A stretch of DNA of 12,245 nt from Rhodobacter sp. (GCA_013824045.1 PNND01000434.1:1-12245); one strand, 5' to 3'. Counted from the stretch's first letter, positions 1 to 6,814 are shown. Notes: generated by a model not told the origin, from the sequence alone. Numbers and translations: made by a program.

Positions 1-1194
1 CAGGTCGGCGGGGGTGGGGTCGGGGGCCTTGCCCGCCCAGACGATCACGTTGCGCCCGGTCTTTTGTGCAAGGGTGGCGGCGCGGGCGGGGGTTTTGGCA
101 AAGATCAGCGGGCGGTGGCGGCCGAAGGTCTGTTGCAGATGGCGGCGTTTCCACAGCCGCATGCCGAGCGCAACGTGACCGCCGCGATCGGCGCGCCAGC
201 AGCGCGCATCGGCCTCCAGCTGATCCACCGCCTCTTCAAAGCTGCACAGACGGTTGCGGCAGGGATCATACCAGGTGGGTGCAAGGATCATGGCGCCCGC
301 GAAAAGCTGCCCGCGGGTAAGCGTGCGGCGGCGGCGGGGGATGGGCTGTTCATCCTGCGTCAGCCCCCAGCCAGCATAGAAGGGCTGGCCAAAGACGCGC
401 GGGCGGTGCCCGGCGAGGATCGCCTCAAACCCCATCTGCGAGGAGACGGTATAGACAGCGATGGCCCCTTCGAGCAGTTTCCACGGCGAGACCGCGTCGG
501 TGATCAAGGTCACCGACGCGGGCAGGGCGGCCGGGTCGAAATGCCCCGGGCGCAGGCCAAGCCGGGTTTCGGGATGCGCCTTGATCAGAAGGCGCGCGCC
601 GGGGTGTTCCTCCATCGCGGTGGCGAGCATGGTCTGGAATGTGGCCGCCGAGGCGCCCGAAAAGCGGATGGAGGCATCGTTGCGCGTCTGATCGATCAGC
701 AGCACATAGCCGGGAGGTGGTGGCGGCAGAGCGGGATCGTGGATGTTGTATTTCGACAAGTCCGATGCGATCAGCCGGGCAATCCCGTCACGCGCGCGGG
801 CAAGTAGGTTCGAATCGTCCAACGGATTGGTGGTGAGGTGCTGTTCCAGAAGCGAAGGCGCGCTGGCATCGAAGTGCAATCCGAGCGGGTCGATCAGCAG
901 GCCAAGGGGCGCGTCGCCCTGACGGCCCGGACGGAGCGAGCGCAGGAAGGCATCCTCGACCCGGATCAGCGGTGCGTTGCGGCGGGCGGCGGCGGCTTCG
1001 CCCCGGGCGGCGGTGGGCGAACGGCCCCAGACCACCACGCCCTCGCCCGGGCGTGGCAGGCCGGGGATCAGATCATGCCCGGCAGCGGCCAGAATGCGGC
1101 GCAGCGCAGGGTTGAAGAAGCCGCCGTTCAGAAAGCGAAGCCGCCGGGGAATGGCCCCGGCGGTGGGTTCGCTGTCGTTGGCCGGACCGGCCAT
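1..1194 (-). CDS. kpsC: Capsule polysaccharide beta-Kdo transferase KpsC/LpsZ, N-terminal part (runs off left edge)
   Basis: Translating the minus strand from the ATG at 1194 gives 398 open codons to the window edge, so the gene is partial at its 3' end. The first ~370 residues match the first of the two tandem glycosyltransferase modules of KpsC: VVWGRSP (54-60), RVEDAFLRS (78-86), LGLHFDASAPSLLE (104-117), LLIKAHPE (202-209), YTVSSQMGFEAIL (248-260) and VFGQPFYAGWGLT (267-279). A second start-of-module pattern, VIVWAGKAP (383-391), marks the second module, so about 300 residues are probably missing. Family knowledge: KpsC works in the cytoplasm, extending the first Kdo placed by KpsS into the poly-Kdo linker between lipid and capsule chain. 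It starts only 6 bp after the stop of the upstream export lipoprotein gene, so the two are almost certainly cotranscribed. Function is well supported by motifs; specificity is inferred. Confidence 0.9.
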   Translation of the reverse strand, partial: MAGPANDSEPTAGAIPRRLRFLNGGFFNPALRRILAAAGHDLIPGLPRPGEGVVVWGRSPTAARGEAAAARRNAPLIRVEDAFLRSLRPGRQGDAPLGLLIDPLGLHFDASAPSLLEQHLTTNPLDDSNLLARARDGIARLIASDLSKYNIHDPALPPPPPGYVLLIDQTRNDASIRFSGASAATFQTMLATAMEEHPGARLLIKAHPETRLGLRPGHFDPAALPASVTLITDAVSPWKLLEGAIAVYTVSSQMGFEAILAGHRPRVFGQPFYAGWGLTQDEQPIPRRRRTLTRGQLFAGAMILAPTWYDPCRNRLCSFEEAVDQLEADARCWRADRGGHVALGMRLWKRRHLQQTFGRHRPLIFAKTPARAATLAQKTGRNVIVWAGKAPDPTPADL

Positions 1195-1200
1195 TGCAGA

Positions 1201-2337
1201 TCAGTTGCCGCTGGCGCTGGCAAGCGAGTTCGCCGCAGAGGCCGTGCCGGTGACTGCGCCGATGGTCTTTTGCCACTGCACATAGGGGGCCTCGGTCACA
1301 TAGACGGTGTCGCCATCGCGGATCAGGAAATCGCGCGCCTCAAACATGCCGGTGGGCTGGGTCAGATCCAGCACATAGATCATGCGTTGCGCCCCGGTCA
1401 GATCGTTGCGACCCAGCACGGCATTAGCGATTTCCGCCGGTTCGTTGCGGAACACGAAAACGCCGGTCGGATCGGCCAGACTGGTGTTCAGACCGCCCAC
1501 GATGGCCAGCGCCTCGATCGCGGAGAGGTTCTGGCTTTCGAACGGCACGCGGTTCTGCGCCCCGGTGGCCCCGAGGGCGACAAAGGCGCGGGTGTCTTCC
1601 TCGATCACGATCTGGTCGCCCGCGCGGAGCGCGATGTCGAGTTGCGGGTTTTCGTAAAGATCAAGCAGCCAGACCTTGCCGGTCTGACCATTGCGGGTGA
1701 CGCGCACGATGGCGGTTTCCGGATCGATGGTCACGCCCCCGGCGCGGGCCACCATTGACGACAAAGTCCGGGTGGGCCGTTCAATCGGGTATACGCCCTG
1801 CGCCCCCGCCGAACCCGAAATGGTGACGGTCGATCCATCTCCGGCGACACGCTGCACGATGACCTGCGGGTCGGGCGTCTGGGGATCGAGCTTCTTGGCG
1901 ATTTCGATGCGCAGGTCTTCGGGCGAGGCCCCGGCGGCGCGCACGCGGCCAGCATAGGGAATGAAGATGAAGCCTTCGCCATCGACCTGCAATTCGGAGA
2001 GCTGCGACAGGCGCTGCCCGGAATTGCCAAGGAGCGGGTCATCCTTGACGTTTTCATAGACGGTGATGGTCAGACGGTCACCCGCCGAGATCACGTCAGA
2101 CCCGATGCGCCCGGCCGACAGGAAGCTGCCGGAAAAGCCCAACGAGGGCGTCACAGCGGTGGCTTTTGCGACGCGGCTGTTGACCGTGACGACAAAAGCA
2201 TCGCCTTCGCGCAGGACGGAGCCTGCGAAAATCTCTTTCTTGTTCGGGCCAGTTCTGGGCAGGCCGCAAGCCGCGACCGCGCCAACAAGAACGACAAGGG
2301 CCGCGGCGCGTGCCCCTTTGGATACCAACATCTTCAC
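1201..2337 (-). CDS. Wza/KpsD-type outer-membrane capsule export lipoprotein (OPX family)
   Basis: 378 residues. The N-terminus is a lipoprotein signal: basic start, hydrophobic stretch (11-20), lipobox V21-A-A-C24, so C24 should be lipidated and the protein held in the outer membrane. A polysaccharide-export domain covers roughly 80-165 (AGDRLTITVYEN, then VDGEGFIFIPYAGRV), followed by two SLBB-type beta-grasp modules at about 170-245 (VTISGSAGAQGVYPIERP) and 250-347 (AFVALGATGAQNRVPF, ending DGDTVYVTEAP). Family knowledge: OPX proteins oligomerise into the channel that passes capsule polysaccharide through the periplasm and outer membrane. The start is probably GTG at 2337, because AAGGAG lies 8 nt before it; the ATG at 2331 would be 14 nt away. 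The gene sits between kpsS and kpsC on the same strand, which fits capsule rather than general exopolysaccharide export. The short length without a long C-terminal part makes it Wza/KpsD-like without assigning either name firmly. Confidence 0.88.
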   Translation of the reverse strand: MKMLVSKGARAAALVVLVGAVAACGLPRTGPNKKEIFAGSVLREGDAFVVTVNSRVAKATAVTPSLGFSGSFLSAGRIGSDVISAGDRLTITVYENVKDDPLLGNSGQRLSQLSELQVDGEGFIFIPYAGRVRAAGASPEDLRIEIAKKLDPQTPDPQVIVQRVAGDGSTVTISGSAGAQGVYPIERPTRTLSSMVARAGGVTIDPETAIVRVTRNGQTGKVWLLDLYENPQLDIALRAGDQIVIEEDTRAFVALGATGAQNRVPFESQNLSAIEALAIVGGLNTSLADPTGVFVFRNEPAEIANAVLGRNDLTGAQRMIYVLDLTQPTGMFEARDFLIRDGDTVYVTEAPYVQWQKTIGAVTGTASAANSLASASGN

Positions 2338-2381
2338 TGCTCGGGCTCCTTAAGTGGAGTTTGCCTCAAGTTTTGCCTGTA

Positions 2382-2411
2382 ACTCTACACAGGGATGGGG
2401 GAATTTGACAA
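2382..2411 (-). promoter_or_regulatory. Possible promoter of the export lipoprotein gene
   Basis: In the 90-bp gap after kpsS the minus strand carries TTGTCA (2411-2406), a 16-bp spacer and TGTAGA (2389-2384); TAGAGT with an 18-bp spacer is an alternative -10. It lies about 45 bp before the GTG start. The gap is longer than the 6 bp between the next two genes, which leaves room for an internal promoter, but read-through from kpsS is equally possible. Weak call from sequence match alone. Confidence 0.3.
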
Positions 2412-2427
2412 ACACTCTGTGCGTGGA

Positions 2428-3717
2428 TCAATCCGCAGGGTGCAACTGTTGCCGATGCGCCGCGTTTCCCAGACGCAGGGCATCATAGGGATCGTCGATG
2501 GAAAGCATCATGTCGGTGACGTGGCGCAGCAATTCGCGGCGCCCGCGGGCCGAGTAGAAGCCGCCCGGCACCTGAGAGGTTTCCAGAAGATAGCGCCGGA
2601 AATCGCGATAGGCGCGCAGGTCGGGACGTGTCGGCTGGGCAAAGAAATCAGGTAGGGGCTGGGAGGAGACGAATTCGGGTTTGGCATAGACCGCCTCGCC
2701 GAAGGTGCGCAGCGGCAGACCGCGCCAGAGCACCTGTTGACCTGCGGTGGAGTTCACCGTCACCGCCGAGCGTGTAAGGTTCAAAAGCGGCCCAAGTTTG
2801 CCGCCGGGTATGAAATGCACCCGGTCGGACACGCCATGGGCGGCGGCCAGACGGTTGATTTCGGCGCGCAGGGGCACCCGGCCATCTTCCAGCGGATGCG
2901 CCTTGAACACCAGATGGTGGTGCGGCGGTGCACCGGCGGCGAAGCCCTCCATCACCACGGCGAGGAATTCCGTCATCGACCGGAAGGGCGAATGGGTGCG
3001 GAAACTGGCGTCGTGTTCCAGTTGCAGCAGGACGAGGTGAAAGGGGTGGCCGCTTTGGCGGATGGCGGCGGTCTTGAAGATGCGTTCCCAGCGGTGGAAG
3101 GGCTGGGCGATCAGGCGGCGGAGGTGGAGCTTGGCCTCTTGCCAGACGGTCAGGGCGCGGTGCGGGCGAAAGCGGGGATAGCTGCCGCTGCCCGCAAAGA
3201 CGAACCAATGATAGAGTGCGCCCCAGAAGATGTGCTGGCGCATGTCGCCCCAGGAGGTAGGGGCGTCTGGCTGATCAGAGGTGGACTGTGCAAGGGCCGC
3301 GCGCATGTCGGCGACATCCAGTCGCATCAGGCGGGAATGGCCGTTCGAGCCGCCGCGTTCGTAGGTGACCCAATAGGGGCGAAGATAGCCTTCTTCGAAG
3401 ACGTGCAGCGTCAGCCCCCGCGCGCGGGCGGCAGCAACGGCGGTAGCATGAATCGGGCGGGTGTCACCGTAGAGGACGACATCGGTGATGGCATGCTGCT
3501 CAAGCAGGGTGTCGAGCGTGACGGGCCAATCCTCGGGCGTGCCGCGATAGGGGATGAAGCTGGATCGGTCGGGCCAGAAAGCCTGATCCCCGCGATTGAA
3601 GCCCACGCGGTGAACCTGTGACCCCGCCGCGCGCAACATCGCGCCCAGACGGTGAAAGAACGGGCCATGCGGCCCTTGCAGAAAGAGGAAATTGCGGCTG
3701 TCGCCGGATACTCGCAT
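2428..3717 (-). CDS. kpsS: Capsule polysaccharide Kdo transferase/export protein KpsS
   Basis: 429 residues from the ATG at 3717. Recognisable KpsS motifs: FLFLQGPHGPFFHRL (10-24), VGFNRGDQAFW (38-48), VLYGDTRPIH (81-90), HVFEEGYLRPYWVTYE (105-120), HHLVFKAHPLEDGR (267-280) and TVNSTAGQQVLWRGLP (320-335), the last being the conserved nucleotide-sugar-binding end of the family. Family knowledge: KpsS adds the first beta-Kdo to the phosphatidylglycerol anchor and KpsC extends it. The protein is cytosolic or peripheral; no signal peptide or membrane helix is seen. Starts further upstream are possible: a GTG at 3729 has AAGGGGG 7 nt before it, while the TTG at 3819 lacks support. It is the first gene of the minus-strand capsule group and is divergent from ribE across about 180 bp. 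Confidence 0.88.
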   Translation of the reverse strand: MRVSGDSRNFLFLQGPHGPFFHRLGAMLRAAGSQVHRVGFNRGDQAFWPDRSSFIPYRGTPEDWPVTLDTLLEQHAITDVVLYGDTRPIHATAVAAARARGLTLHVFEEGYLRPYWVTYERGGSNGHSRLMRLDVADMRAALAQSTSDQPDAPTSWGDMRQHIFWGALYHWFVFAGSGSYPRFRPHRALTVWQEAKLHLRRLIAQPFHRWERIFKTAAIRQSGHPFHLVLLQLEHDASFRTHSPFRSMTEFLAVVMEGFAAGAPPHHHLVFKAHPLEDGRVPLRAEINRLAAAHGVSDRVHFIPGGKLGPLLNLTRSAVTVNSTAGQQVLWRGLPLRTFGEAVYAKPEFVSSQPLPDFFAQPTRPDLRAYRDFRRYLLETSQVPGGFYSARGRRELLRHVTDMMLSIDDPYDALRLGNAAHRQQLHPAD

Positions 3718-3768
3718 CTTGCGCCCCACTGGACGGCCCCCTTGCGCCACCGAAACAAACCTGCGGTC

Positions 3769-3797
3769 AAGATAGGCTGAAATCGTTACATCTGCCA
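3769..3797 (-). promoter_or_regulatory. Possible kpsS promoter
   Basis: Minus strand TGGCAG (3797-3792), 17-bp spacer, TATCTT (3774-3769), about 50 bp before the kpsS ATG. The -10 is good; the -35 has only a weak match. It lies in the kpsS-ribE divergent region. Confidence 0.3.
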
Positions 3798-3841
3798 GTC
3801 TGGCCGAGGCTGAGGGCAAAATTAGGGCAGCGCGGGACGGA

Positions 3842-3870
3842 TTGCCGTGGGCGGCGGGCGGGGCTAGGTC
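3842..3870 (+). promoter_or_regulatory. Probable ribE promoter overlapping an inverted repeat
   Basis: TTGCCG (3842-3847), a 17-bp spacer, TAGGTC (3865-3870), followed about 30 nt later by the ribE start. The -10 is embedded in an inverted repeat, GGGCTA (3861-3866) and TAGCCC (3872-3877), with a 5-nt gap. That repeat could be an operator or a 5' stem of the transcript. The layout matches the other promoters proposed in this window. There is no room for an FMN riboswitch between this promoter and the ATG. Confidence 0.45.
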
Positions 3871-3901
3871 TTAGCCCAAGGATCAGAAGGAGATGGGTGT
3901 C

Positions 3902-4501
3902 ATGTTCACCGGGATTGTCACCGATATCGGCGAAGTGCTGGAGACGGAGCGCCGCGGCGACCTGCGCGCGCGGATCGGGACGGGCTATGATGTTGGGGGC
4001 ATCGATATCGGGGCGTCGATTGCCTGCGACGGGGTGTGCCTGACGGTGATCGCCTTGGGCAGCGCGCCGCGCGGGTGGTTTGATGTGGAGATCAGCGCGG
4101 AGTCACTGTCGAAAACCAATCTCGACACATGGGTTCCGGGCAAGCGGATCAATCTGGAACGCGCGCTGAAAGTGGGGGATGAACTGGGCGGGCATATCGT
4201 ATCGGGCCATATCGATGGCATCGCCGAGGTGATCCGCGTCACTCCGGAGGGCGATTCCAAACGGGTGACGCTGCGCGCGCCCCATGCGCTTGCCGGGTTC
4301 ATCGCGCCGAAGGGATCGGTGGCGTTGAACGGCACGTCGCTGACGGTGAACGAGGTGGAGGGGGTGGAATTCGGGATCAACTTCATCCCGCATACGCAAA
4401 AGGCCACGACCTGGGGCACGGTGGCCGTGGGGGACCGGGTCAATCTGGAGGTGGATACGATGGCGCGCTATGTGGCCCGACTGCGGGACTGGGGGCAGTG
4501 A
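3902..4501 (+). CDS. ribE: Riboflavin synthase (alpha subunit)
   Basis: 199 residues. The enzyme dismutates two molecules of 6,7-dimethyl-8-ribityllumazine to riboflavin, the last step of the pathway. The family's internal duplication is visible: repeat 1 (MFTGIVTDIGEV, ACDGVCLTV at 41-49, SAESLSKTNL at 65-74) and repeat 2 (GGHIVSGHIDGIAEV at 96-110, ALNGTSLTVN at 141-150, NFIPHTQKATTW at 160-171, VNLEVDTMARYVARL at 180-194). Length is typical. The start is the ATG at 3902: AAGGAG at 3887-3892 is 9 nt away and MFTGIV is the canonical N-terminus. The in-frame ATG at 3893 directly abuts that Shine-Dalgarno and is unlikely to be used. It is the first riboflavin gene in the window and is followed by ribB, ribH and nusB on the same strand. 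The symbol ribE is used for the synthase; some schemes call it ribC. Confidence 0.96.
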   Translation: MFTGIVTDIGEVLETERRGDLRARIGTGYDVGGIDIGASIACDGVCLTVIALGSAPRGWFDVEISAESLSKTNLDTWVPGKRINLERALKVGDELGGHIVSGHIDGIAEVIRVTPEGDSKRVTLRAPHALAGFIAPKGSVALNGTSLTVNEVEGVEFGINFIPHTQKATTWGTVAVGDRVNLEVDTMARYVARLRDWGQ

Positions 4502-4534
4502 GGGCCTGATTTTTCGCAGAAAAATCGTTGGCCC
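4502..4534 (+). repeat. Hairpin A after ribE (nested inverted repeat)
   Basis: Immediately after the ribE stop, GATTTTTC (4508-4515) and GAAAAATC (4519-4526) pair perfectly around GCA. An outer arm GGGCC (4502-4506) can pair with GGCCC (4530-4534). The A/T-rich 8-bp stem contrasts sharply with the surrounding G+C. No T-run follows, so it is not a classical terminator; an mRNA 3'-end stabiliser or processing site is possible. It is paired with hairpin B. Confidence 0.7.
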
Positions 4535-4559
4535 GGTTGGAGTGAAATCGAAGCTTTGG

Positions 4560-4580
4560 CGAATTTTCTGCGAAAATTCG
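4560..4580 (+). repeat. Hairpin B, mirror copy of hairpin A
   Basis: CGAATTTTC (4560-4568) and GAAAATTCG (4572-4580) pair around TGC. Read on the other strand it is nearly hairpin A: the loop TGC is the reverse complement of GCA, and the two stems differ by one base pair, changed on both arms. It may be a genome-wide intergenic repeat unit or a pair of RNA-binding stems. Confidence 0.7.
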
Positions 4581-4599
4581 AGCGGCCTATAGGGCCGCT
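4581..4599 (+). repeat. Hairpin C, G+C-rich stem
   Basis: AGCGGCC (4581-4587) pairs with GGCCGCT (4593-4599) around TATAG, directly abutting hairpin B. With A and B it forms a run of three hairpins in the 193-bp ribE-ribB gap. Only TT follows the stem, so intrinsic termination would be weak at best. Confidence 0.55.
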
Positions 4600-4634
4600 T
4601 GGCGCGTGCACAGCGGATGTGCGGCGGCTGGGCA

Positions 4635-4664
4635 CTGGCCTTTGGATGCGGCGCGCGCTAGGAC
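4635..4664 (+). promoter_or_regulatory. Possible ribB(A) promoter
   Basis: CTGGCC (4635-4640), 18-bp spacer, TAGGAC (4659-4664), about 30 bp before the preferred ribB start. If real, transcription begins near 4671, which would exclude the upstream ATG at 4665 as a start codon. Supported only by resemblance to the other proposed promoters. Confidence 0.3.
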
Positions 4665-4694
4665 ATGGCCCAAAGCTGCAAGGGCGTGACGCGC

Positions 4695-5708
4695 ATGAGC
4701 GAGACCAAGACAGATTATTCGGATGCCATCTCTTCGACTGAGGAGATCATCGAGGATGCCCGCAACGGGCGCATGTTCATTCTGGTGGACCATGAGGACC
4801 GCGAGAATGAGGGGGATCTGGTGATCCCCGCGCAGATGTGTACGCCGTCGGCGGTGAATTTCATGGCCACCCATGGGCGCGGGCTGATCTGTCTGGCGCT
4901 TCCGGCGGCGCGGATCGAGGCGCTGGGGTTGCCATTGATGAGCCCCAAGAATTCCAGCCGCCATGAGACGGCCTTTACCCTGTCGATCGAAGCGCGCGAA
5001 GGCGTGACCACGGGTATTTCGGCGGCGGATCGGGCGCGGACGGTGTCTGTTGCCATTGATCCTACCAAAGGCGCGGCGGATATCGCGACGCCGGGGCATG
5101 TGTTCCCGCTGCGCGCGCGGGATGGCGGCGTGCTGGTGCGCGCGGGCCATACCGAGGCAGCGGTGGATGTGAGCCGGTTGGCGGGGCTGAATCCGTCAGG
5201 CGTGATCTGTGAAATCATGAATGATGACGGCACGATGGCGCGGCTGCCCGATCTGGTGTCTTTCGCGCAGCGGCACGGGCTGAAGATCGGCACGATCAGC
5301 GACCTGATCGCCTATCGGCGGCGGCATGACAATCTGGTTAATGAAAAGGCGGTCAAGGCCGTGCAGTCGGTGCATGGCGGCGACTGGCTGATGCGCATCT
5401 TTGCCGATGAAATGCAGGGTGCCGAGCATGTGGTGCTGACCAAGGGCGATCTGACGGGTGAGGCGCCGGTGCTGGTGCGGGTGCATTCGCTCAACCCGCT
5501 GGAGGATGTGCTGGGTGTGGGTGGCGCGGGCGATCTGCCTGCTGCGATGCGCTTGATTGCAGCCGAGGGGCGTGGGGTCGTGGTTCTGTTGCGGGATACG
5601 ACGATGAAGATGGTCGAGGGCGGCGAGCATTCGCCGCAGACCTTGCGCCAATACGGGCTGGGGGCGCAGATCCTGTCGGCGCTGGGCCTGTCGCAGATCA
5701 CGTGGTGA
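4695..5708 (+). CDS. ribB: 3,4-dihydroxy-2-butanone-4-phosphate synthase with degenerate GTP cyclohydrolase II-like domain, C-terminally frameshifted
   Basis: 337 residues from ATG 4695 (AAGGG 10 nt upstream). Residues ~10-210 are a complete RibB domain, which converts ribulose 5-phosphate to the four-carbon riboflavin precursor: DHEDRENEGD (32-41), HGRGLICL (60-67), GVTTGISAADR (103-113), PGHVFPLR (133-140), GHTEA with H152, CE with E173, and NDDGTMAR. Residues ~228-337 resemble GTP cyclohydrolase II (PVLVRVHSLNPLEDVLG, EGRGVVVLLR, LRQYGLGAQIL), but the three zinc cysteines of the CxxxxxxxxxxCxC signature are absent and the RQEGRGIGL segment is missing. This half should therefore lack cyclohydrolase activity and the cell needs a separate RibA. 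The reading frame then breaks near 5703: the expected ending continues in another frame to 5791. RibB function should survive. An ATG at 4665 would add 10 residues but has no good ribosome site. Confidence 0.9.
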   Translation: MSETKTDYSDAISSTEEIIEDARNGRMFILVDHEDRENEGDLVIPAQMCTPSAVNFMATHGRGLICLALPAARIEALGLPLMSPKNSSRHETAFTLSIEAREGVTTGISAADRARTVSVAIDPTKGAADIATPGHVFPLRARDGGVLVRAGHTEAAVDVSRLAGLNPSGVICEIMNDDGTMARLPDLVSFAQRHGLKIGTISDLIAYRRRHDNLVNEKAVKAVQSVHGGDWLMRIFADEMQGAEHVVLTKGDLTGEAPVLVRVHSLNPLEDVLGVGGAGDLPAAMRLIAAEGRGVVVLLRDTTMKMVEGGEHSPQTLRQYGLGAQILSALGLSQITW

Positions 5709-5791
5709 CGAATTCGGTGGCGCCGAGGGTGGTGGGGCTTGAGGCTTATGGCCTGTCCATCGCCGGAACGCGGCCGCTGCGGGAGATGTGA
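5703..5791 (+). pseudogene. Out-of-frame C-terminal remnant of the RibA-like domain
   Basis: The frame one base back from ribB reads V-T-N-S then VAPRVVGLEAYGLSIAGTRP, ending at a TGA at 5789-5791. This is the usual last segment of RibBA-type proteins after ...LGLSxI. Adding one base before the TGG at 5703 restores a continuous protein (ACG-NTG-GTG-ACG-AAT). The restored stop lies 3 bp before the ribH ATG, the tight spacing expected of the intact operon. No slippery heptamer is present, so this looks like a one-base deletion or a sequencing error rather than recoding. Confidence 0.8.
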
Positions 5792-5794
5792 GCC

Positions 5795-6295
5795 ATGGCT
5801 GTATCCGAGACGCATTACACGCTGGCGCTGCCCAGCTTTGACAAGCCGGTCAGGCTGTTGATCGTGGTGGCGCCCTATTACAAGGACATCGCCGACAATC
5901 TGGTGGCGGGGGCAAAGGCGACGGCGGCGGCCTGCGGGGCCGAGGTTGAGGTGGTGGAAGTGCCCGGCGCGCTGGAGGTGCCCACGGCGATTGCCATGGC
6001 AGAGCGGCTGGCGAAATATGATGGCTATGTGGCGCTGGGTTGCGTTATCCGGGGCGAGACGACGCATTATGACACGGTTTGCAATGACTCGAGCCGGGCG
6101 ATCAGCCTGCTGGGGTTGCAGGGCGCGGCCATCGGCAATGGCATCTTGACGGTGGAGAACCGGGCGCAGGCCGTGGTGCGGGCCGATCCGGCGGGGCAGA
6201 ACAAAGGGGGCGGGGCGGCAGCGGCGGCCTTGCATCTGATCGCGCTTTCGCGCAACTGGGCCGGCCAGACCAAGGGGATCGGATTCCGGGCATGA
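5795..6295 (+). CDS. ribH: 6,7-dimethyl-8-ribityllumazine synthase
   Basis: 166 residues. It condenses the ribB product with the ribitylaminouracil intermediate to give the lumazine substrate of RibE. Motifs: VVAPYYKDIADNLVAGA (24-40), VVEVPGALEVPTA (53-65), ALGCVIRGETTHYDTVCND (80-98) with the catalytic histidine H91, and GNGILTVENRAQA (114-126) followed by NKGGGAAAAAL (136-146). The length is typical. The start is supported by GGGAG 9 nt upstream (5781-5785). It follows the restored ribBA stop by 3 bp and overlaps nusB by 4 nt (ATGA), so the genes are translationally linked. Nothing unusual in the product. Confidence 0.96.
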   Translation: MAVSETHYTLALPSFDKPVRLLIVVAPYYKDIADNLVAGAKATAAACGAEVEVVEVPGALEVPTAIAMAERLAKYDGYVALGCVIRGETTHYDTVCNDSSRAISLLGLQGAAIGNGILTVENRAQAVVRADPAGQNKGGGAAAAALHLIALSRNWAGQTKGIGFRA

Positions 6296-6753
6296 CCGCG
6301 CCTGACAAGAAGCAGATGAAATCGGCGTCACGGCTGTTTGCCGTGCAGGCGCTGTTCCAGATGGAATCATCGGGACAGACCGTGGAGAAGATCGTACGCG
6401 AGTTCGAATCGCATCGCTTTGGCGAGGTGTTCGACGACGTGGAGATGGCCGAGGGCGACCCCGCGCATTTCCGCAAGGTCGTGGATGGCGCGGTGAACTG
6501 GCAGGCCAAGATCGACCAGATGACCGACCGCGCGCTGGTGGCGAAATGGCCGATCGACCGGATCGATCCGGTGATCCGCGCGCTGTTCCGCGCGGCGGGG
6601 GCGGAACTTGTGTCGATGGAGACGCCGCCCAAAGTGGTGATCAATGAATATGTCGATGTGGCGAAGGCCTTTTTCCCCGAGGGGAAGGAGGCGAAATTCG
6701 TCAATGCCGTACTGGACCACATGGCGCGCGAGGAAAAACCTGCGGCCTTCTGA
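6292..6753 (+). CDS. nusB: Transcription antitermination factor NusB
   Basis: 153 residues, the usual alphaproteobacterial length. Family knowledge: NusB with NusE (S10) binds boxA in rRNA leaders and supports antitermination and rRNA maturation. Seen: KSASRLFAVQALFQME (10-25), which is the N-terminal helix signature, IDRIDPVIRALFRAAGAEL (88-106) and PKVVINEYVDVAKAFF (113-128), then GKEAKFVNAVLDHMARE (131-147). The start ATG overlaps the ribH stop (ATGA at 6292-6295), and the ribosome site is weak, consistent with translational coupling. nusB after ribH is a long-conserved arrangement in proteobacteria. Confidence 0.95.
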   Translation: MTAPDKKQMKSASRLFAVQALFQMESSGQTVEKIVREFESHRFGEVFDDVEMAEGDPAHFRKVVDGAVNWQAKIDQMTDRALVAKWPIDRIDPVIRALFRAAGAELVSMETPPKVVINEYVDVAKAFFPEGKEAKFVNAVLDHMAREEKPAAF

Positions 6754-6814
6754 CGCTTTTTCGGGCGGAAATGCGCGCATTGGCCGTGATTGCCCGGGGT
6801 GCGGCAAATTTGGG

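Noticed and set aside
64..1758. Long plus-strand open frames (for example 64-807 and 838-1758)
   Set aside because: They lie antisense to kpsC and the export lipoprotein gene, both of which have clear family motifs. High G+C with few TA-containing stops produces such mirror frames; the translations are low-complexity Arg/Gly/Ala/His with no motif.
2737..3621. 294-codon plus-strand frame opposite kpsS
   Set aside because: Antisense shadow of kpsS; no ribosome site, no recognisable domain.
3718..4694. FMN riboswitch upstream of ribE or ribB
   Set aside because: Neither leader contains the conserved RFN helices or the GGGTGAAATTCCC-type core, and the ribE leader is only about 25-30 nt if the proposed promoter is right.
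5690..5720. Programmed -1 frameshifting in ribB
   Set aside because: No X-XXY-YYZ slippery heptamer and no stem-loop just downstream; the bases are ATC-ACG-TGG-TGA. A deletion or sequencing error is simpler.
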